NCBI RefSeq assembly: GCF_001641265.1
Contig: NW_020167534.1
Location: 186,001-250,000 of the forward strand
Direction: 5' to 3'
DNA length: 64,000 nucleotides
DNA from: Pseudogymnoascus destructans
Lineage: Eukaryota; Ascomycota; Leotiomycetes; Thelebolales; Thelebolaceae
Shown here: positions 39,589 to 52,189 of the stretch, one piece after another
Position numbering within the stretch: the stretch's first letter is position 1
How the letters are laid out: every line of letters starts with the position of its first letter
Notes under the pieces: generated by a model
What the model was told of the DNA's origin: nothing
Databases searched by the model: none
What the model saw: the letters and a program-made list of their open reading frames with translations, nothing else
Program-made: the position numbers and the translations under genes

Positions 39589-40199
39589 TGTTTCAACGCG
39601 TTTGCTTTCCCACTACCATTGGCAAACATCAGTAGACGTTGAAGTGGTGCATCGCGTGGTATGTTCCAATGAAAAAGGCCTGGGTATTGCTAGGCTATAA
39701 TGTAAGTTGTGATCTTGCTCTAATAGTACCTGGGAATGACTCCCTTGAGAATGAAGCATTATGTAGAGACCTGGTGCCTTATCTTATTGTACGTGGGTCT
39801 CACTTCGGGACTAGAGTGTGCCTCCAGTACGAGGCTACGCCGCAAGGCTGACTCTTTCTCCCAGTCACAAGAGCGGCCACAACTCTCATGACCATCACAA
39901 TTGAAATCGGGTCGTCAGCCTGTGACCGCATCTTCGAGTTGGCATCCTGGATATGGCTATACCGTCTCTATACGAGCACCATCTATTCACTTGTGAACGA
40001 AGCGTTTAGAATCACGCTGTGTGCCACAGGTCCAAGCCCATCCGCCAACTGTCACCTGCCGTTTTCATTTAAACGGCCAGCAAATTACTCATCTTCAACA
40101 ACACCTCGCGCGAGGCTCTCGGGGTTGTTGTGATCCTGCTTAGGTGGCCGTCACATCTATATTCTACCAAATAAATCTGTTCAAGTAAGCCTCATCAGT
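39589..40199. other. Intergenic region between divergent genes, no gene seen
   Basis: About 610 bp between the AIG2-like gene (minus) and the conserved unknown gene (plus). It presumably holds both promoters; no clear motif or repeat was found. Confidence 0.4.
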
Positions 40200-41108
40200 A
40201 TGCCGCTTTACCCTGCCGCACCGTCACCTAAACGGAAACGAGATGAAAAGCCACATTCGCCACAGCAGAGAGTCACTTCGAGACGGTTAGATACACTCCC
40301 AGAAAAGTTAATGTCATCTTCTGGAGAGGATATCGACACGGGGGTTCAGACTCCACGGTCCAGGGTAGGCCATAGCTTTGGGGAGCTGGAAATAGAGGGA
40401 ACTGGTGGGGTCAGCAGGCTGGACCTGCTTGGGACGTTTGGGGCATCATCGAAAGTTGACAACGGCGAACCCAGAAAACAAGCCAAATCTTCTCGGAATG
40501 GATTTAAAGAAATCCCGGAGACACCCCAGGTCTCCTCCAATATGGTTTCAGGCCCAACTGGTGCTATACGTTTTGATAGGAACGGTGCATTTGGCAGCCA
40601 GCATAACAACGTAATATTCACAGGCGCCAACTCTACCAATACCCTAACTACACTCAGTACAACGCTTCCTAGTCGCCCAAGTCATAAGCAGCCGGCCTCT
40701 CCACCTTCGCCTGATCCTCCACCACAGCAATTCTCACCGGCGCCCTCGCCTCCCGTCACTCCTGCGATCTCGCCTCTTCAGGAACCTCCATCGCTTCACT
40801 GGGAAGAGTCCGAAATTACTGGTCATAACCCCAGTGATCCCGATGATGATGGCGAGGGGATCAACGGCGTCGGTTTCAAGCCCACCGCTGCTATTACCCG
40901 GGCTCGTTCTGAGCGTCGTCGCAAGCAGTTGGCTGACTACAAGTCCCGTGAAGACAAGGAGGCCAGAGATGAGAGGGCTAAGAGGGCTGCACTGAGGAGG
41001 CAAAAGGGGAGTGAGGGTGTGGCTGCTAAGACCGAGGAAACTCAAGTCTCGGAGAAGGAGAGAAGGGTGAGGTTCTCTGAGGCCGAAAGAGCGATCGATG
41101 TGCTCTGA
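40200..41108 (+). CDS. Conserved ascomycete protein of unknown function
   Basis: A single exon of 302 residues. The N-terminus MPLYPAAPSPKRKRDEK carries a likely nuclear localisation signal; the middle is Ser/Pro-rich and disordered. The conserved part is C-terminal: LHWEESEITGHNPSDPDDDG, then GEGINGVGFKPTAAITRARS and a basic Arg/Lys helix (RRRKQLADYKSREDKEARDE). This arrangement looks like an uncharacterised protein conserved among filamentous ascomycetes, probably nuclear. No enzymatic motif is seen. Confidence 0.8.
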   Translation: MPLYPAAPSPKRKRDEKPHSPQQRVTSRRLDTLPEKLMSSSGEDIDTGVQTPRSRVGHSFGELEIEGTGGVSRLDLLGTFGASSKVDNGEPRKQAKSSRNGFKEIPETPQVSSNMVSGPTGAIRFDRNGAFGSQHNNVIFTGANSTNTLTTLSTTLPSRPSHKQPASPPSPDPPPQQFSPAPSPPVTPAISPLQEPPSLHWEESEITGHNPSDPDDDGEGINGVGFKPTAAITRARSERRRKQLADYKSREDKEARDERAKRAALRRQKGSEGVAAKTEETQVSEKERRVRFSEAERAIDVL

Positions 41109-41550
41109 GAGTTGTTCGGCCTCTTGGGAGGTTGGAAAGAAATTGAGGAAATGAATATATGTCTTTCTTGGCTTTAATGGCATTCTTTTGCATCAAAGGG
41201 CTTGGATGGGGACCTGGGAGCTGAGTTATAATATATAATATTCATATAGCGCGGCGTTAGGCTGGAGTTGAAGCAGCTAATGCGTTGGTTCCGTTTAGCA
41301 TTTATAGGCTCGACTATTTAATTTGATTACTATGAATTCATACTAAGATAAATATTCCCAGATCTTTCCTTCCTTTCATAGCGAGCAATATTATGATATG
41401 CACCTGGCTTATACGACCCCGCATACGTCACAATGCGGGGTTGGTTAGTGTAACAGCTGACAATGCCATGATCAATAACCATAAGATCATTCTAATAGCC
41501 TCAAAAATACAAATATAACCCATATCCATCTATACCACCCAACTAATACA
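41109..41550. other. Intergenic region, no gene seen
   Basis: About 440 bp, AT-rich, between the conserved unknown gene and the broken dehalogenase. No repeat ends or coding-like frame. Confidence 0.35.
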
Positions 41551-42273
41551 ATGGAATCCGACAAGAAGACAATAATAGCATTCGCCTCTACGGCACCCTC
41601 CTCTCCACCGACTCCATCGCCAAAGAACTCCCATCCCACTTCGGCGATGAGAAAGCAAAGACCCTCGCGCATTATGGCGACGCTATCAACTCGAATATAC
41701 ATGGCGGTTGAATAGCATGTGTAAGTCCCTCCCTTTTCCACCCTCCGTATCTCCCAAATACTAAAACAATACAAGCAATCTACAAAGACTTCAGCTCCGT
41801 AACCCGCGCCTCCCTCACCCACGCCCTGTCAGATCTCTCCCTACCGTCTGCTGCAATTGACTCCCTAATGCGCGCCTACGACTCCCTTGATCTCAACCCC
41901 GACGCCGGGCCCGGGCTCATCTCCCTCCAGTCCTCTACGGCAATAGACGCATACATCTTCTCCAACGGCAGCCCCGCCATGCTCAAGGCCTCCGTCACAA
42001 AATCGCTTTCCCTAGCTCAATTCCAAGGCATCTTCCAAGACATCGTAAGTGTGGAGGAAGTCAAGGTATACAAGCCTGATCCAAAAGCGTACCAATATTT
42101 AGGCGGGGTTGAAGGCCGCGTGGGTGGATCGGCAGGGTTTGGGGTGGATAGATGGATTGGGGGAGTTGGTGGGGGGGAAGGGGCCGACGGTTGTTGTGAG
42201 GGGGGTGGATGAGGCTGTGAGGGAGATTCAACGGCAGGAGGGAGATAGGAAAGTAGTCAAACCAAAAAACTAA
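41551..42273 (+). pseudogene. HAD-superfamily (L-2-haloacid dehalogenase-like) pseudogene
   Basis: Pieces of a haloacid dehalogenase-like enzyme can be followed through changing frames: TIIAF, then LYGTLLSTDSIAKELPSHFG, WRRYQLEYTWRLNSM, an intron with GTAAGT donor near 41720, a cap-domain part (YKDFSSVTRASLTHALSDLS), AYIFSNGSPAML (motif II) and VEEVKVYKPDPKAYQYL (motif III). At the start a small deletion removes the nucleophile Asp of motif I, expected just before LYGT. At least two more frameshifts follow, and the motif IV region (NxxD) is deleted before the tail GPTVVVRGVDEAVREI. It cannot encode an active enzyme. Confidence 0.8.
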
Positions 42274-42358
42274 ATTGAGCTCTGATAATAATAGTGGTTT
42301 GTATCATATCTATGCGTAATTATATCTATATTCGTGTGCCTTCATGGTGGAGGCACCC

Positions 42359-44933
42359 TCAACCTTGTCTTCGACCCAACACCAGCCTGACTTCGTTATG
42401 TGTCAAATTCTTGAGTTGCAACTCCTCGAGAACCCCTGTCGCCCCTGCGTTGCTAGCAAATGCGCGGTCAGACGCATCCGTAAAGGACATAAGTCCATCC
42501 TGTGCCTTCTCCGGGAGGTTGAGCAATGTTGCCGCCTCTCGTAGCTTTGGCATTCCCAAATCCGATGACGAGCCATCGGTGATGTAGTTATCGATCAATG
42601 ACCACGTAGCGCTGAGGTCACGGTAGAACTGAGCAGCTCCGTTTCTAGTGAACTTTTCGCGCATGAGGACATCGCGCCATAGAGACTCTCCCAGGAATTC
42701 AAAAACCTCGCCGAAGATGCCGCGCAATGTGGCCGTGGCTAGTGCGTTGTGAAGGAAGGACATATCTCTTTCTAATGTCTGTAATAGCGCTTCAAATTCT
42801 GCCGTGATGTTCATTGGAGCTTGTACGCCTGTATTCAATTAGTATCTAAACGGCCTGACTGGGGAAAATGGTATCTTACCATCTTCCGAAATATCCACTG
42901 CAAGCCAGTTGGGCTTATTAGTATATGCTCTTAAAGTAGTAGGCAGCGAATGTTTGATAGACTCCGTCATGAGTAGCTGGGCGTGGTCCCGTTGCTTTGT
43001 GTATGCGCTTACTGTCTCGTCGAATACGGCGCCGTCACCATCAGAGCCAACGGATACTGATGTACTATTTTTCACGACTTCGTAGCTCATAGCCTCAGCC
43101 AAGTTATCGCCCATACTCCTTTTCTTAGCACGCTCCTGGAGCTCAATCCAAAGGCCTAGGAAGAACTAGTATTACGTTAGTATGATGTGTGGTAGCGTGG
43201 TATCTGTAAAGAGACTTACCAGGTCATTGCTCCAATCATTTAAAGTGTTGATAACAAGATCTGAGCTTCCGTGGACTTTGCATAGACTCTCTAAGCCGCC
43301 AGTTCCTTCCATTTGTGCTTGTTGTTCTTTTGTCACGCCGTGCAATGCCCGACCGACAGTAGAAGTTATAGCAATATAGGCATCCAGTGAATCTTTCAGC
43401 AGGCCGTGATATTCATCAAGAATCCTGATCTGGATATCAATAACAAATCTCATTTGGAACGAGAATTTGGGCAAGCCCTGGTATTGCTTGGTCACATTCC
43501 CAAGCAGATCCATGACTTTCGAAGCGCCGTATGTAGCCTTTGTTGTATTTGGGCCAGTGCTGTCATAATCAATCCTTGAGTTGTCATTAGACTCAATGAT
43601 ACTTTTATATCTCATCACAGCAAAATCCTTCTCCACCTCGAGCCACCTAAGGAACCATTTGTCGAGAACTTCCCGTGTGAGGCCTTTCCAGCCTTTCTTC
43701 GAATTTCCACCATCGTAGCTGAATTTCAATCGAATATCTTCGTCAAACTTCATAAGTGAGACCATTAAACTGCTCAAAACCGAGGGTTCGTTGGCTATCG
43801 AAACCAGGAGCGTATTAACCCTCTCGCGCACCACAGGTAGAAGTGCCGTAATAAATGCGGCAACCGGGTCATTGTATGAACGGTTCATTGTCATTGTGCT
43901 GCCGAAATGTGACATCAGGATTGGCCCAACATTATCAATCAAGTAATCTTCACGGCTTTCAATCAGCTCCACCACCCATTGTAAAAAGTAAGCTGGATGG
44001 AGCTTAGTGTTGCTAGCTTTGGTGCCCATAAAGTGATACCGGAATTGCTGGACAAAGGGCTTAGTCAAGCAAGCCATCGGCAATAGGATCATTGGCTGGC
44101 GGGCAGGGGCGTTGAGAATCTCCGGCGTCTGGAGCTCCAGCAGTCGTTGAAAGCTAGCGGTCCATGCTTCTGTAGGAGCCTCGCTGGCTGTAGGCCAATC
44201 TGTTTTCTTCAGAACACCCTCAAAGTTATCCACCATCACTTGTTTCATCTCAGACCAGAGTATATTTGCTCTCTTTTCGACATGCGTTACAAGATGCCCA
44301 GCTGCATCATCGGCAGGGGTCTGTAGGCGACGTAGCAAAATATACAGTTCCTTTAAGCGGGCATACGGCTTCAAAGCCTCTTTCGGGTGCTCAGGTAGGA
44401 AACTCCGCGCTTCGTTGGCGAGGCTATCAACCTCTTGGAGCATTTCCACATAGTAGTATGCGAGGTCGAGACGTCGAAGCTTCTCTATCGGAGCTTTGAA
44501 TCTTTGCACCGCTTCATCAGGGGCATCCGAGGCAGTAACTATGGTGAGCCGATTATCTATTCCCGACTGGATATCTTGGAAAGCTTTCGTTCGCTGTAAT
44601 AGTGTATCGCTATGGGAGGCATCTGCTTCGTTCGATTTGGCAAGCTTGCATCGAGCATCTTGGAGCTGTACGGGAGTTTCAGTATATAGATTTTATGGGG
44701 AAGCTTCAGCTATATTCAGGGATACTGCTACTGACCTGGCTCAGCAATTGTACTCGCTGTTCTTCGACATTGGCAATCAATGAATCCAAATTCTGGAAAT
44801 CCGCAGCTGTTTGTAGCTTGTCGTTCAAATAGTCATCGAGGCGAATGTCGTGTTCTCCTTCGGAAATATTGCTACTGTTCCTCACTACGGCAATAGGGTT
44901 TCTCTCTTTTCTAGCCACTGAAGCTGATGCCAT
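42359..44933 (-). CDS. RINT1/TIP20 family protein, Dsl1 tethering complex subunit
   Basis: Four exons on the minus strand, 44933-44736, 44665-43220, 43165-42880 and 42828-42359 (introns 70, 54 and 51 bp; the second has a perfect TACTAAC branch point), give 799 residues. It matches the RINT-1/TIP-1 family: a short coiled-coil N-terminus (LNDKLQTAADFQNLDSLIAN) and the long helical core with LRRLDLAYYYVEMLQEVDSL, HPAYFLQWVVELIESREDYL and FSFQMRFVIDIQIRILDEYH. The protein acts at the ER as a tether for COPI vesicles together with Dsl1 and Sec39. Start at MASASVARKE; 392 bp separate it from the divergent DNA ligase gene. Confidence 0.92.
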
Positions 44934-45325
44934 GGCGTTGAGTTGGAAAATAAGTTAATTGTGCATCGTGTTCTATACCCCAGATTCGAAGCTTGGGTTG
45001 GCCGTAGCGGGGCGGAATAATGACGGGTCCCGGCGGCACCTCAGGTCCCCTGCAAGTCGCGTACTCATCGCGATTTCCTGCCTATGACGTCCCTACATGC
45101 ACCATCATGGAGACAGCGTAGCAACGACAGAGGTCCAACAACTTTCCATGTCTTCAGAGTAGCTTGACAAACTGATCATTCGATCGTTTTAGCCAGGCGA
45201 CACATGGATGCGCAATACGGGCATTACAGGTGGCGAGAACACAAGGAGGCTCATGGCATATGCGCATTATCAGAGTGGTTACTGGAGACCAGAGGAATTA
45301 AGATCATGAGTGGGAACCTCAAATA

Positions 45326-48109
45326 ATGGCGCCCCCTGCAAAGCGACCAAAGCTCAATAGTAGCAAATCTTCGCCGGCGAAGCAAAGAGGGCTAGACTAT
45401 TTCTTCAGTAAACAGAAGGGGGGGTCTCCAGCCAAATCCAGCCAAAATCACCAGGATGCGCACGCAGAAGATACTACAACCGAGCTTACCGACGAGCAGC
45501 TTGCTAGAAAGCTTCAAGCTCAATGGGATGAAGAAGACGCGGGGTCATCGACAGTCGCGGTGCCGAGACAAGACGATATAGGCTCTCCTCTTGTGGCATC
45601 GGAGCAGCTGAATGATGATGTCCCAATAACAGACACCGATAATGCTGAACAGAGGCAAGATAATAAGGCAGGCGAAATCCCTAGCACTGTGTCTATGGGG
45701 ACGAGCTCGTTTATGAGCAAAGACAGCAGCTCCAGCAATCTGGCCCTCAAAGTCAAGAATAATCTAGCTCTACAATCCGCTGTCTCGGAAGAGGATTCGA
45801 TATCCAGTGGCATTTGTTTTGACGAAAGTCCTCTCACATTTGATCCGCATAAATATCTCCCGGACCTTCAAAAGCAGTGGGCTGGGCACGGTGGTAATGC
45901 ATCTTATGCCCTGGTCATTAGATGCTTTGTTCTGGTAAATAGTACGCAAAGTAGGATTAAGATCGTGGATACTCTAGTTAACCTACTGAGAACCATCATT
46001 GAAGGGGATCCAAGTAGTCTGCTACCTACTGTATGTATATCTTCCACAAAACTCCGCAGGTTGTCTCCTATCCACCGAATCATGTATTGTAGCCCCCTAT
46101 TCGGGTCCAATCTCAGTTTTTTGTATCGCATTTGCCGTAGAACCCGTTCTAACAAGTAGTAGGTATGGCTTGCCACAAATGCAATATCACCACCTTATAT
46201 ATCGCTTGAGCTTGGTCTGGGTGGTTCAGCTATATCCAAGGCGTTAAAACAGGCATGCGGTTTGGATAGCAACTCTCTCAAGGCACTCTATAATAAAGTT
46301 GGCGACGCTGGAGACGTGGCATTTGAAGCAAAGAAGAGGCAAACCTTTACCCTACGAAAACCAAAACCTCTGACGATCAAAACGGTCTACGACTCTCTCG
46401 TCCAGATAGCAACCGTTCAAGGCACAGGGAGCGGTGAAAGGAAACAGCGGATTGTGGACAAGCTGTTACAAGATGCCAGGGGCCCGGAGGAAAGCCGATA
46501 CCTTGTTCGGACGCTCTGTCAGCATCTTCGCATTGGAGCAGTCAAAACTACGATGCTTATAGCTTTGTCGAGGGCATTCTTGTTGTCACGTCCTACAAAT
46601 GCAGAGTTTTCATTGAGGTCACAGGCAGAGCTAAGTGCACTCAAGAAAGACTCTCTAGCGGAAGTATGGTCCAAGGCAGAAGAGACGGTGAAAGCTTGTT
46701 TTGCAAAAAGGCCTAACTACAGTGACCTTGTTCCTGCACTCCTTGAAATCGGAGTGTGTGACGAGCTCCCTATCAGGTGTGGCCTTGGGCTCCACGTGCC
46801 TCTGATGCCTATGTTGGGCAATATCACTCGCGATCTGTCTGAGATGCTCACAAAGCTTCAGGGTCGAGATTTTAGTTGCGAGTTCAAATATGATGGGCAA
46901 AGGGCGCAGGTGCATTGCGACGCCAACGGGAAGGTTTCGATTTTTTCGCGCCACTTAGAGCTCATGACCGACAAATACCCAGATCTCGTTGCATTGATAC
47001 CCAAAATCCGCGGTGATAGCGTCAATAGCTTCATTTTGGAAGGGGAGGTGGTCGCTGTGGATCGAGATACAGGTGATCTTAAGACATTCCAGACGCTCAC
47101 GAATCGCGCTCGAAAGGATGTGGCTATTGGAAGCATCACAATCGATGTTTGCCTTTTTGCATTTGATCTCATGTATCTCAATGGTGAGCCGTTGTTGGAC
47201 AGGCCATTTCGAGAGCGACGGTCGCTGCTGAGAAGTCTTTTTGTCGAGCTACCACGACATTTCACTTGGGTACAGAATATGGATGCAACATCACAGGATT
47301 CAGAGACAATTCTTGAGTTTTTTAAAAGCGCAACGGACGCCAAGTGTGAAGGGATTATGGTCAAGATCCTCGATAACCTTCCAGATCCCAGCCTCGACGT
47401 AAAGCCCGAAGACGAAGAGACTGTTGCAGATGCCGATGAATTACAAGCTTCAGCGGTAATTTCCAGGAAGGGGAAACAGAAGAAGAACCGTGAAAAGGAA
47501 CCAGAAAAGGAAAAACGTGCAGGCCGGAGAAAGGCTCTGTTGTCTACATACGAACCAGACAAGCGACTTGACTCTTGGCTCAAGGTCAAGAAAGACTACA
47601 GCGCAACCTTCGATAGTCTAGATCTCATCCCCATTGCCGGTTGGCATGGTCAAGGGCGCAAATCCAAGTTCTGGTCCCCTATCCTGCTGGCTGTCCGGAA
47701 CGAGACGACAGGAAGTCTTGAGGCCGTATGCAAATGCATATCGGGGTTTACAGACAATTTCTACAAAGCTAACAAGGAGTTTTACGATGAAGATGGCCCG
47801 AATGTGTTAGATAGCAAGCCTAGCTACATAGACTATACTGGAGGTTACCCGGATGTCTGGTTCGAACCCAAAGAGGTCTGGGAGATGGCGTTTGCAGATA
47901 TTACCATCAGTCCCGTGTACACGGCGGCGATTGGTTTGCTCACAGAAGATAAAGGCGTTAGTTTGCGATTCCCCAGGTTCCTGAAGAAAAGAGAAGACAA
48001 GGGAATTGATGAGGCGAGTACGAGTGACTTTCTCGCTGGTTTGTGGAGGAAGCAGGAGGTCAGAGTCACAAAGGAGGTACAGAACGATGTGGGCAATTCT
48101 GAAGAATAG
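45326..48109 (+). CDS. cdc9: ATP-dependent DNA ligase I
   Basis: Two exons, 45326-46030 and 46163-48109, separated by a 132 bp intron (donor GTATGT, acceptor TAGTAG), give 883 residues. The N-terminal region is disordered and carries a PCNA-interacting box QRGLDYFF at residues 20-27 beside basic PAKRPKL, as in replicative ligases. The DNA-binding domain (SRYLVRTLCQHLRIGAVKTT) precedes the nucleotidyltransferase core with the adenylated lysine Lys477 in EFKYDGQR. Further motifs are FILEGEVVAVD, FDLMYLNGE, EGIMVK and WLKVKKDY, then the OB fold. It seals Okazaki fragments in the nucleus. An acidic/basic Lys-Glu linker after EGIMVK is longer than usual. With TIP20 it shares a divergent promoter region. 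Confidence 0.96.
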
Positions 48110-48676
48110 AACGCTCCAGCTGTCGGCTTTGCGATACATTTATTTATGAGGCATAATACGGTATAATTTTGTAACTTAGGTGTGTGAATAGTTATAGTAA
48201 AAGCCAAATATATAAATATTATCGAAATAAAACCAGTGGCTTTATTTTGCTTGACAGTATAGTAATAACTATATGGAAAATCGAATAGTAACACCACAAA
48301 CCGTATGCTATATTTCAGCAAACTTAAAACTACCAGTGGAAGTAGTTATTATAAATATAATTTATATTATTCGAATACATTAAGTGCGTTTACTACCTTC
48401 ATTCAAGTACTCGTATGATAGTTTGGTTTACAAGGCTGGGTCACGTGGAAAGGGGTCTTCACCATGATTGTGAGGCAGAAACATTTTTAGCGGATCGCGA
48501 ACGCGACTTTTCTTATATTTCGATAGAGGTAATCGGCTATATAGGGAGGAAGACGAGCTTGATAATCCAGCCCAACACGCAAAAGCTACCTCCATTCGAT
48601 ATATTTTTCACGAATATAGCTCGAACACACAATCGTTTTCATATAGAGCTTATTGACCTACCATAAACCCGCAGCC
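48110..48676. other. Intergenic region: ligase 3' flank and cct7 promoter
   Basis: About 570 bp, strongly AT-rich on the ligase side. Small open frames (for example 48415-48666) run into the cct7 leader and show no family signature. Confidence 0.4.
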
Positions 48677-50511
48677 ATGTCGTTCGGTGGCCAGACCCCG
48701 ACCATCATTGTGCTCAAGGAGGGTATGTCACCTGAAGCTCCTTAGTCTGGATATTAGCTGACATTTGGTACAGGAACGGATTCATCGCAGGGAAAGGGAC
48801 AAGTTATATCGAATATCAATGCCTGCTTAGCTGTTCAAGAAACCATTAGAAGCACCCTGGGCCCATACGGAGGGGATTTGTTACTGGTGGACGAGAATGG
48901 CAGACAAACGATCACAAATGACGGAGCAACTGTCATGAAGGTATGCAAGCGTCAAGAAAGAGTTAAGGCCGTCCGAGAACAACATCTGACATATCATAGC
49001 TCTTAGATATTGTTCACCCCGCAGCCCGAATTCTCACAGATATTGCGCGATCGCAAGACGCCGAAGTTGGAGATGGAACGACCTCCGTCGTGGTCCTGGC
49101 TGGCGAGATCCTGAAGGAGATCAAGGAGCATGTGGAGCAGGGCGTGAGCTCGCAGACTATTATCAAGGGACTGAGAAGAGCTAGCATGATGGCGGTCAAC
49201 AAGATTAAGGAGATTGCTGTCAACACAAACGAGGGCAACCAGAGGGACACATTGAGCAAATTGGCGGGCACAGCAATGAGCAGCAAGCTTATCAAGAGGA
49301 ACACAGGCTTCTTCACCAAGAGTGGGTATCCCTAATTTCATATCGAAATATTTATGCTAATATAATCTGCAGTGGTTGTCGATGCCGTCCTGACTCTGGA
49401 CCAAGACGATCTGAACGAGAACCTCATTGGCGTTAAGAAGATTCCGGGTGGCTCCCTCACCGATTCTCTCTTCGTCAACGGTGTTGCGTTCAAGAAGACC
49501 TTCTCTTACGCCGGTTTCGAGCAACAACCAAAGTCGTTCAAGAACCCAAAGATTGTGTGTCTCAATGTAGAGCTGGAGTTGAAGAGCGAGAAGGACAACG
49601 CTGAGGTCAGGGTGGAGCAAGTTTCCGAATACCAAGCGATTGTCGACGCCGAATGGCAAATCATTTACAACAAGATGGAGGCTCTATACAAGTCTGGCGC
49701 CAAGGTTGTCCTCTCCAAACTCCCCATCGGAGATCTCGCCACCCAGTACTTTGCCGACCGCGACATCTTCTGCGCTGGCCGTGTCGCATCCGCCGACCTT
49801 GACCGCATCATCCAAGCCTGCGGAGGTTCCATCCAATCCACATGCTCTGATATCCACCCCGAGCACCTCGGTGTCTGCGGCCGCTTCGAGGAGAAGCAGA
49901 TCGGAAACGAGCGCTTCAACTTTTTCGAGGACTGCCCCGAGGCCAAGACCTGCACCCTCGTCCTCCGCGGCGGCGCCGAGCAGTTCATCGCCGAAGTCGA
50001 GCGCTCCCTGCACGACGCCATCATGATCGTCAAGCGCGCCATCAAGCACAACACCATCGTTGCAGGTGGCGGCGCCTGCGAGATGGAGATCTCAGCCTAC
50101 CTGCACCGATACGCCGACAAGAGCATCTCGAACAAGCAGCAGGCGATCATCAAGTCGTTCGCCAAGGCGCTCGAGGTGATTCCGCGCCAGCTGTGCGACA
50201 ACGCCGGCTTCGACGCGACCGACATCCTCAACAAGCTGCGCGTCGAGCACCGCAAGGGCAGCACCTGGGCCGGTGTCGACTTTGTCCACGAGGGCATCGC
50301 TGATAACATGGAGAAGTTTGTGTGGGAGCCCGCGCTTGTCAAGATCAATGCCATCCAGGCGGCGACGGAGGCCAGTTGCCTGATCCTGAGCGTGGACGAG
50401 ACGATCAAGAATGAGGAGTCGCAGGCGCCGCAGGCACCCGGCCAGCAATTACCGCCTGGAGCTGCGCAGAGGGCGCTCAGGGGCAGAGGCAGAGGGATGC
50501 CAAGGAGATGA
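48677..50511 (+). CDS. cct7: T-complex protein 1 subunit eta (CCT7), cytosolic chaperonin
   Basis: Four exons, 48677-48722, 48774-48940, 49000-49321 and 49373-50511 (introns 51, 59 and 51 bp), give 557 residues, the family length. The start MSFGGQTPTIIVLKEG is typical of fungal CCT-eta. ATP-site motifs are STLGPYGGDLLL, TITNDGATVMK, GDGTTSVVVLAGE and, near the C-terminus, VAGGGACEME and WEPALVKINAIQAATEA. The Gly/Arg-rich tail (RALRGRGRGMPRR) is also usual. The subunit works in the eight-membered ring that folds actin, tubulin and WD40 proteins in the cytosol. Confidence 0.96.
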
Positions 50512-50924
50512 ACGGGCGCTGATGAGATTATGTAAAAGAGAAAAAAAGCGGATGTTAATGTATATTAGAGGTTCGGATACCATAGATCTGAATCCTTATA
50601 TCATAGTGCATAACAACTACAGCTTTCAAACAAGTATTTCGATGCGTGAGGCTTCATATAAATTATATCTTGGGAGATTCTCTCCTGAATTGAAATTCAC
50701 AAAAGGGAGTGAATCACGTGACTCTCACTGTTGGCGCGTAAACTTGCCCCATCCTCACTCGCCAAAACTTGCCGAAGCCTGCACTTCGGTAGCCCTAATT
50801 TTGTTCCATGAAGCTCGAAAACTTCAGCGCCAACGGACATCCCACCTTGACCATCTACCGCCCGTCAACGACAAGTCCAGCTCCCAACCACTCCCACCTC
50901 TCCACCACCTCACCATCAAACATC
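50512..50924. other. Intergenic region: cct7 3' flank and eIF3k promoter
   Basis: About 410 bp; a purine-rich 3' flank of cct7, then a short pyrimidine-rich leader before the eIF3k ATG. A frame open through 50411-51064 crosses it but has no family signature. Confidence 0.4.
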
Positions 50925-51919
50925 ATGGGTATCCCATTCGATTACGCGCCGGAGCGCCCAGAGCATATCGAGGCGATCCTCAACGGACTCGACCGCTACA
51001 ACCCGGAGACGACGACCATCTTCCAGGATTACGTCCAGCATCAGTGCGACGACAAGGCCTATGACTGCTACGCCAACCTCGCGCTCCTGAAACTGTAGGT
51101 CCCTACTTTCTCGTATCTTCACCCTCCAGGCAACAGTGGAGGCCTAAATGATGTATAAAACATATTGTCAAAGACCTGTAGGACACCGGAGATTGAATCC
51201 CTCCAGTCCAACGAAGTATTATTATTAGCTCTATCTGAACGAACCTCCACTGTTGCCTTTCCCTACACCTTTCCCTACACATTTTTACAACCCTCAGCAG
51301 CTATGCTATTACCCCTGGAAAGAGCCCCCCCCGCTAACGCACTCCCCCCAGGTACCAATTCAACCCCCAACTCGCCCGCGACGAAACCATCACCAACACC
51401 CTCGTCAAAGCCCTGACCGTCTTCCCCTTCCCCGACTTCTCGCTCTGCCTCCACCTCCTCCCAGCCCACATCCTGCAACCCATCTCCACCTCCTCCGCCC
51501 TCCCCGCCGCCGGCGACGCCCCCCTCTCCGAAGCCGTGCAAAAGCTCGCCGTTCTCAACAACCTCCTCGCCGGCGCCTCGTACGCCAAGTTCTGGTCGAC
51601 CCTCGACTCCGACGACCTGTACGCTGATCTCGTCGCCGACGTCAACGGCTTCGAGGAGCTGATCCGCATCCGTATCGCTATGACTATCTCGCAGGCTGTG
51701 CGTGAGGTCGAGCGCTCGGTGCTGGAGGCGTGGTTGGGGCTGCAGGGGGGGGCGCTGGATAAGTTCGTCAGCGAGGTGTGTGGATGGCAGGTTGAGGGGT
51801 CGGTGGTTAAGGTGCCGCTGAACAAGGAGAATGAGGCCAAGGGCACGATGGTTAGGGAGAATGTCAAGATCGACCAGTTCTCGAGGGTCGTGAGGAGGGC
51901 GTATGAGTTGCCTGCTTAG
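50925..51919 (+). CDS. Eukaryotic translation initiation factor 3 subunit K (eIF3k)
   Basis: Two exons, 50925-51094 and 51352-51919, joined across a 257 bp intron (donor GTAGGT, branch GCTAAC, acceptor CCCCAG), give 245 residues. The protein begins MGIPFDYAPERPEHIEAIL and shows the HAM/winged-helix pattern of eIF3k: ETTTIFQDYVQHQCDDKAYD, LYQFNP, then FEELIRIRIAMTISQAVREV and FSRVVRRAYELPA. It belongs to the helical PCI/MPN octamer of eIF3 in the cytosol and is usually non-essential. The intron is long for this genome. Confidence 0.94.
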
Positions 51920-52189
51920 ATTGGGGGACGAGTGGGCTGGCTGGCGGGCGGGGGGGGGATGGGTGTTTTGTATTGGAAGAGCATGGATTGGCGTTTAGGC
52001 TGGCGTTGATGAGCAGACGATGACACATGAGTCTAACCGAGCAACGAAGTAGAAAGAAATATCTCCCTCGAAAGAGCATGGAACACCGTACTCCAACCTA
52101 TTGTGTTTAATGATAAATACCAAATTATGCAATCAAACAGATACCTAGAATCAACCTTCAAATCGAACCAAATCCAATGACCATAAATT

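Noticed and set aside
50411..51064. 217-residue frame crossing from cct7 into eIF3k
   Set aside because: It overlaps both genes in another frame and has no independent signature; shadow of the eIF3k first exon.
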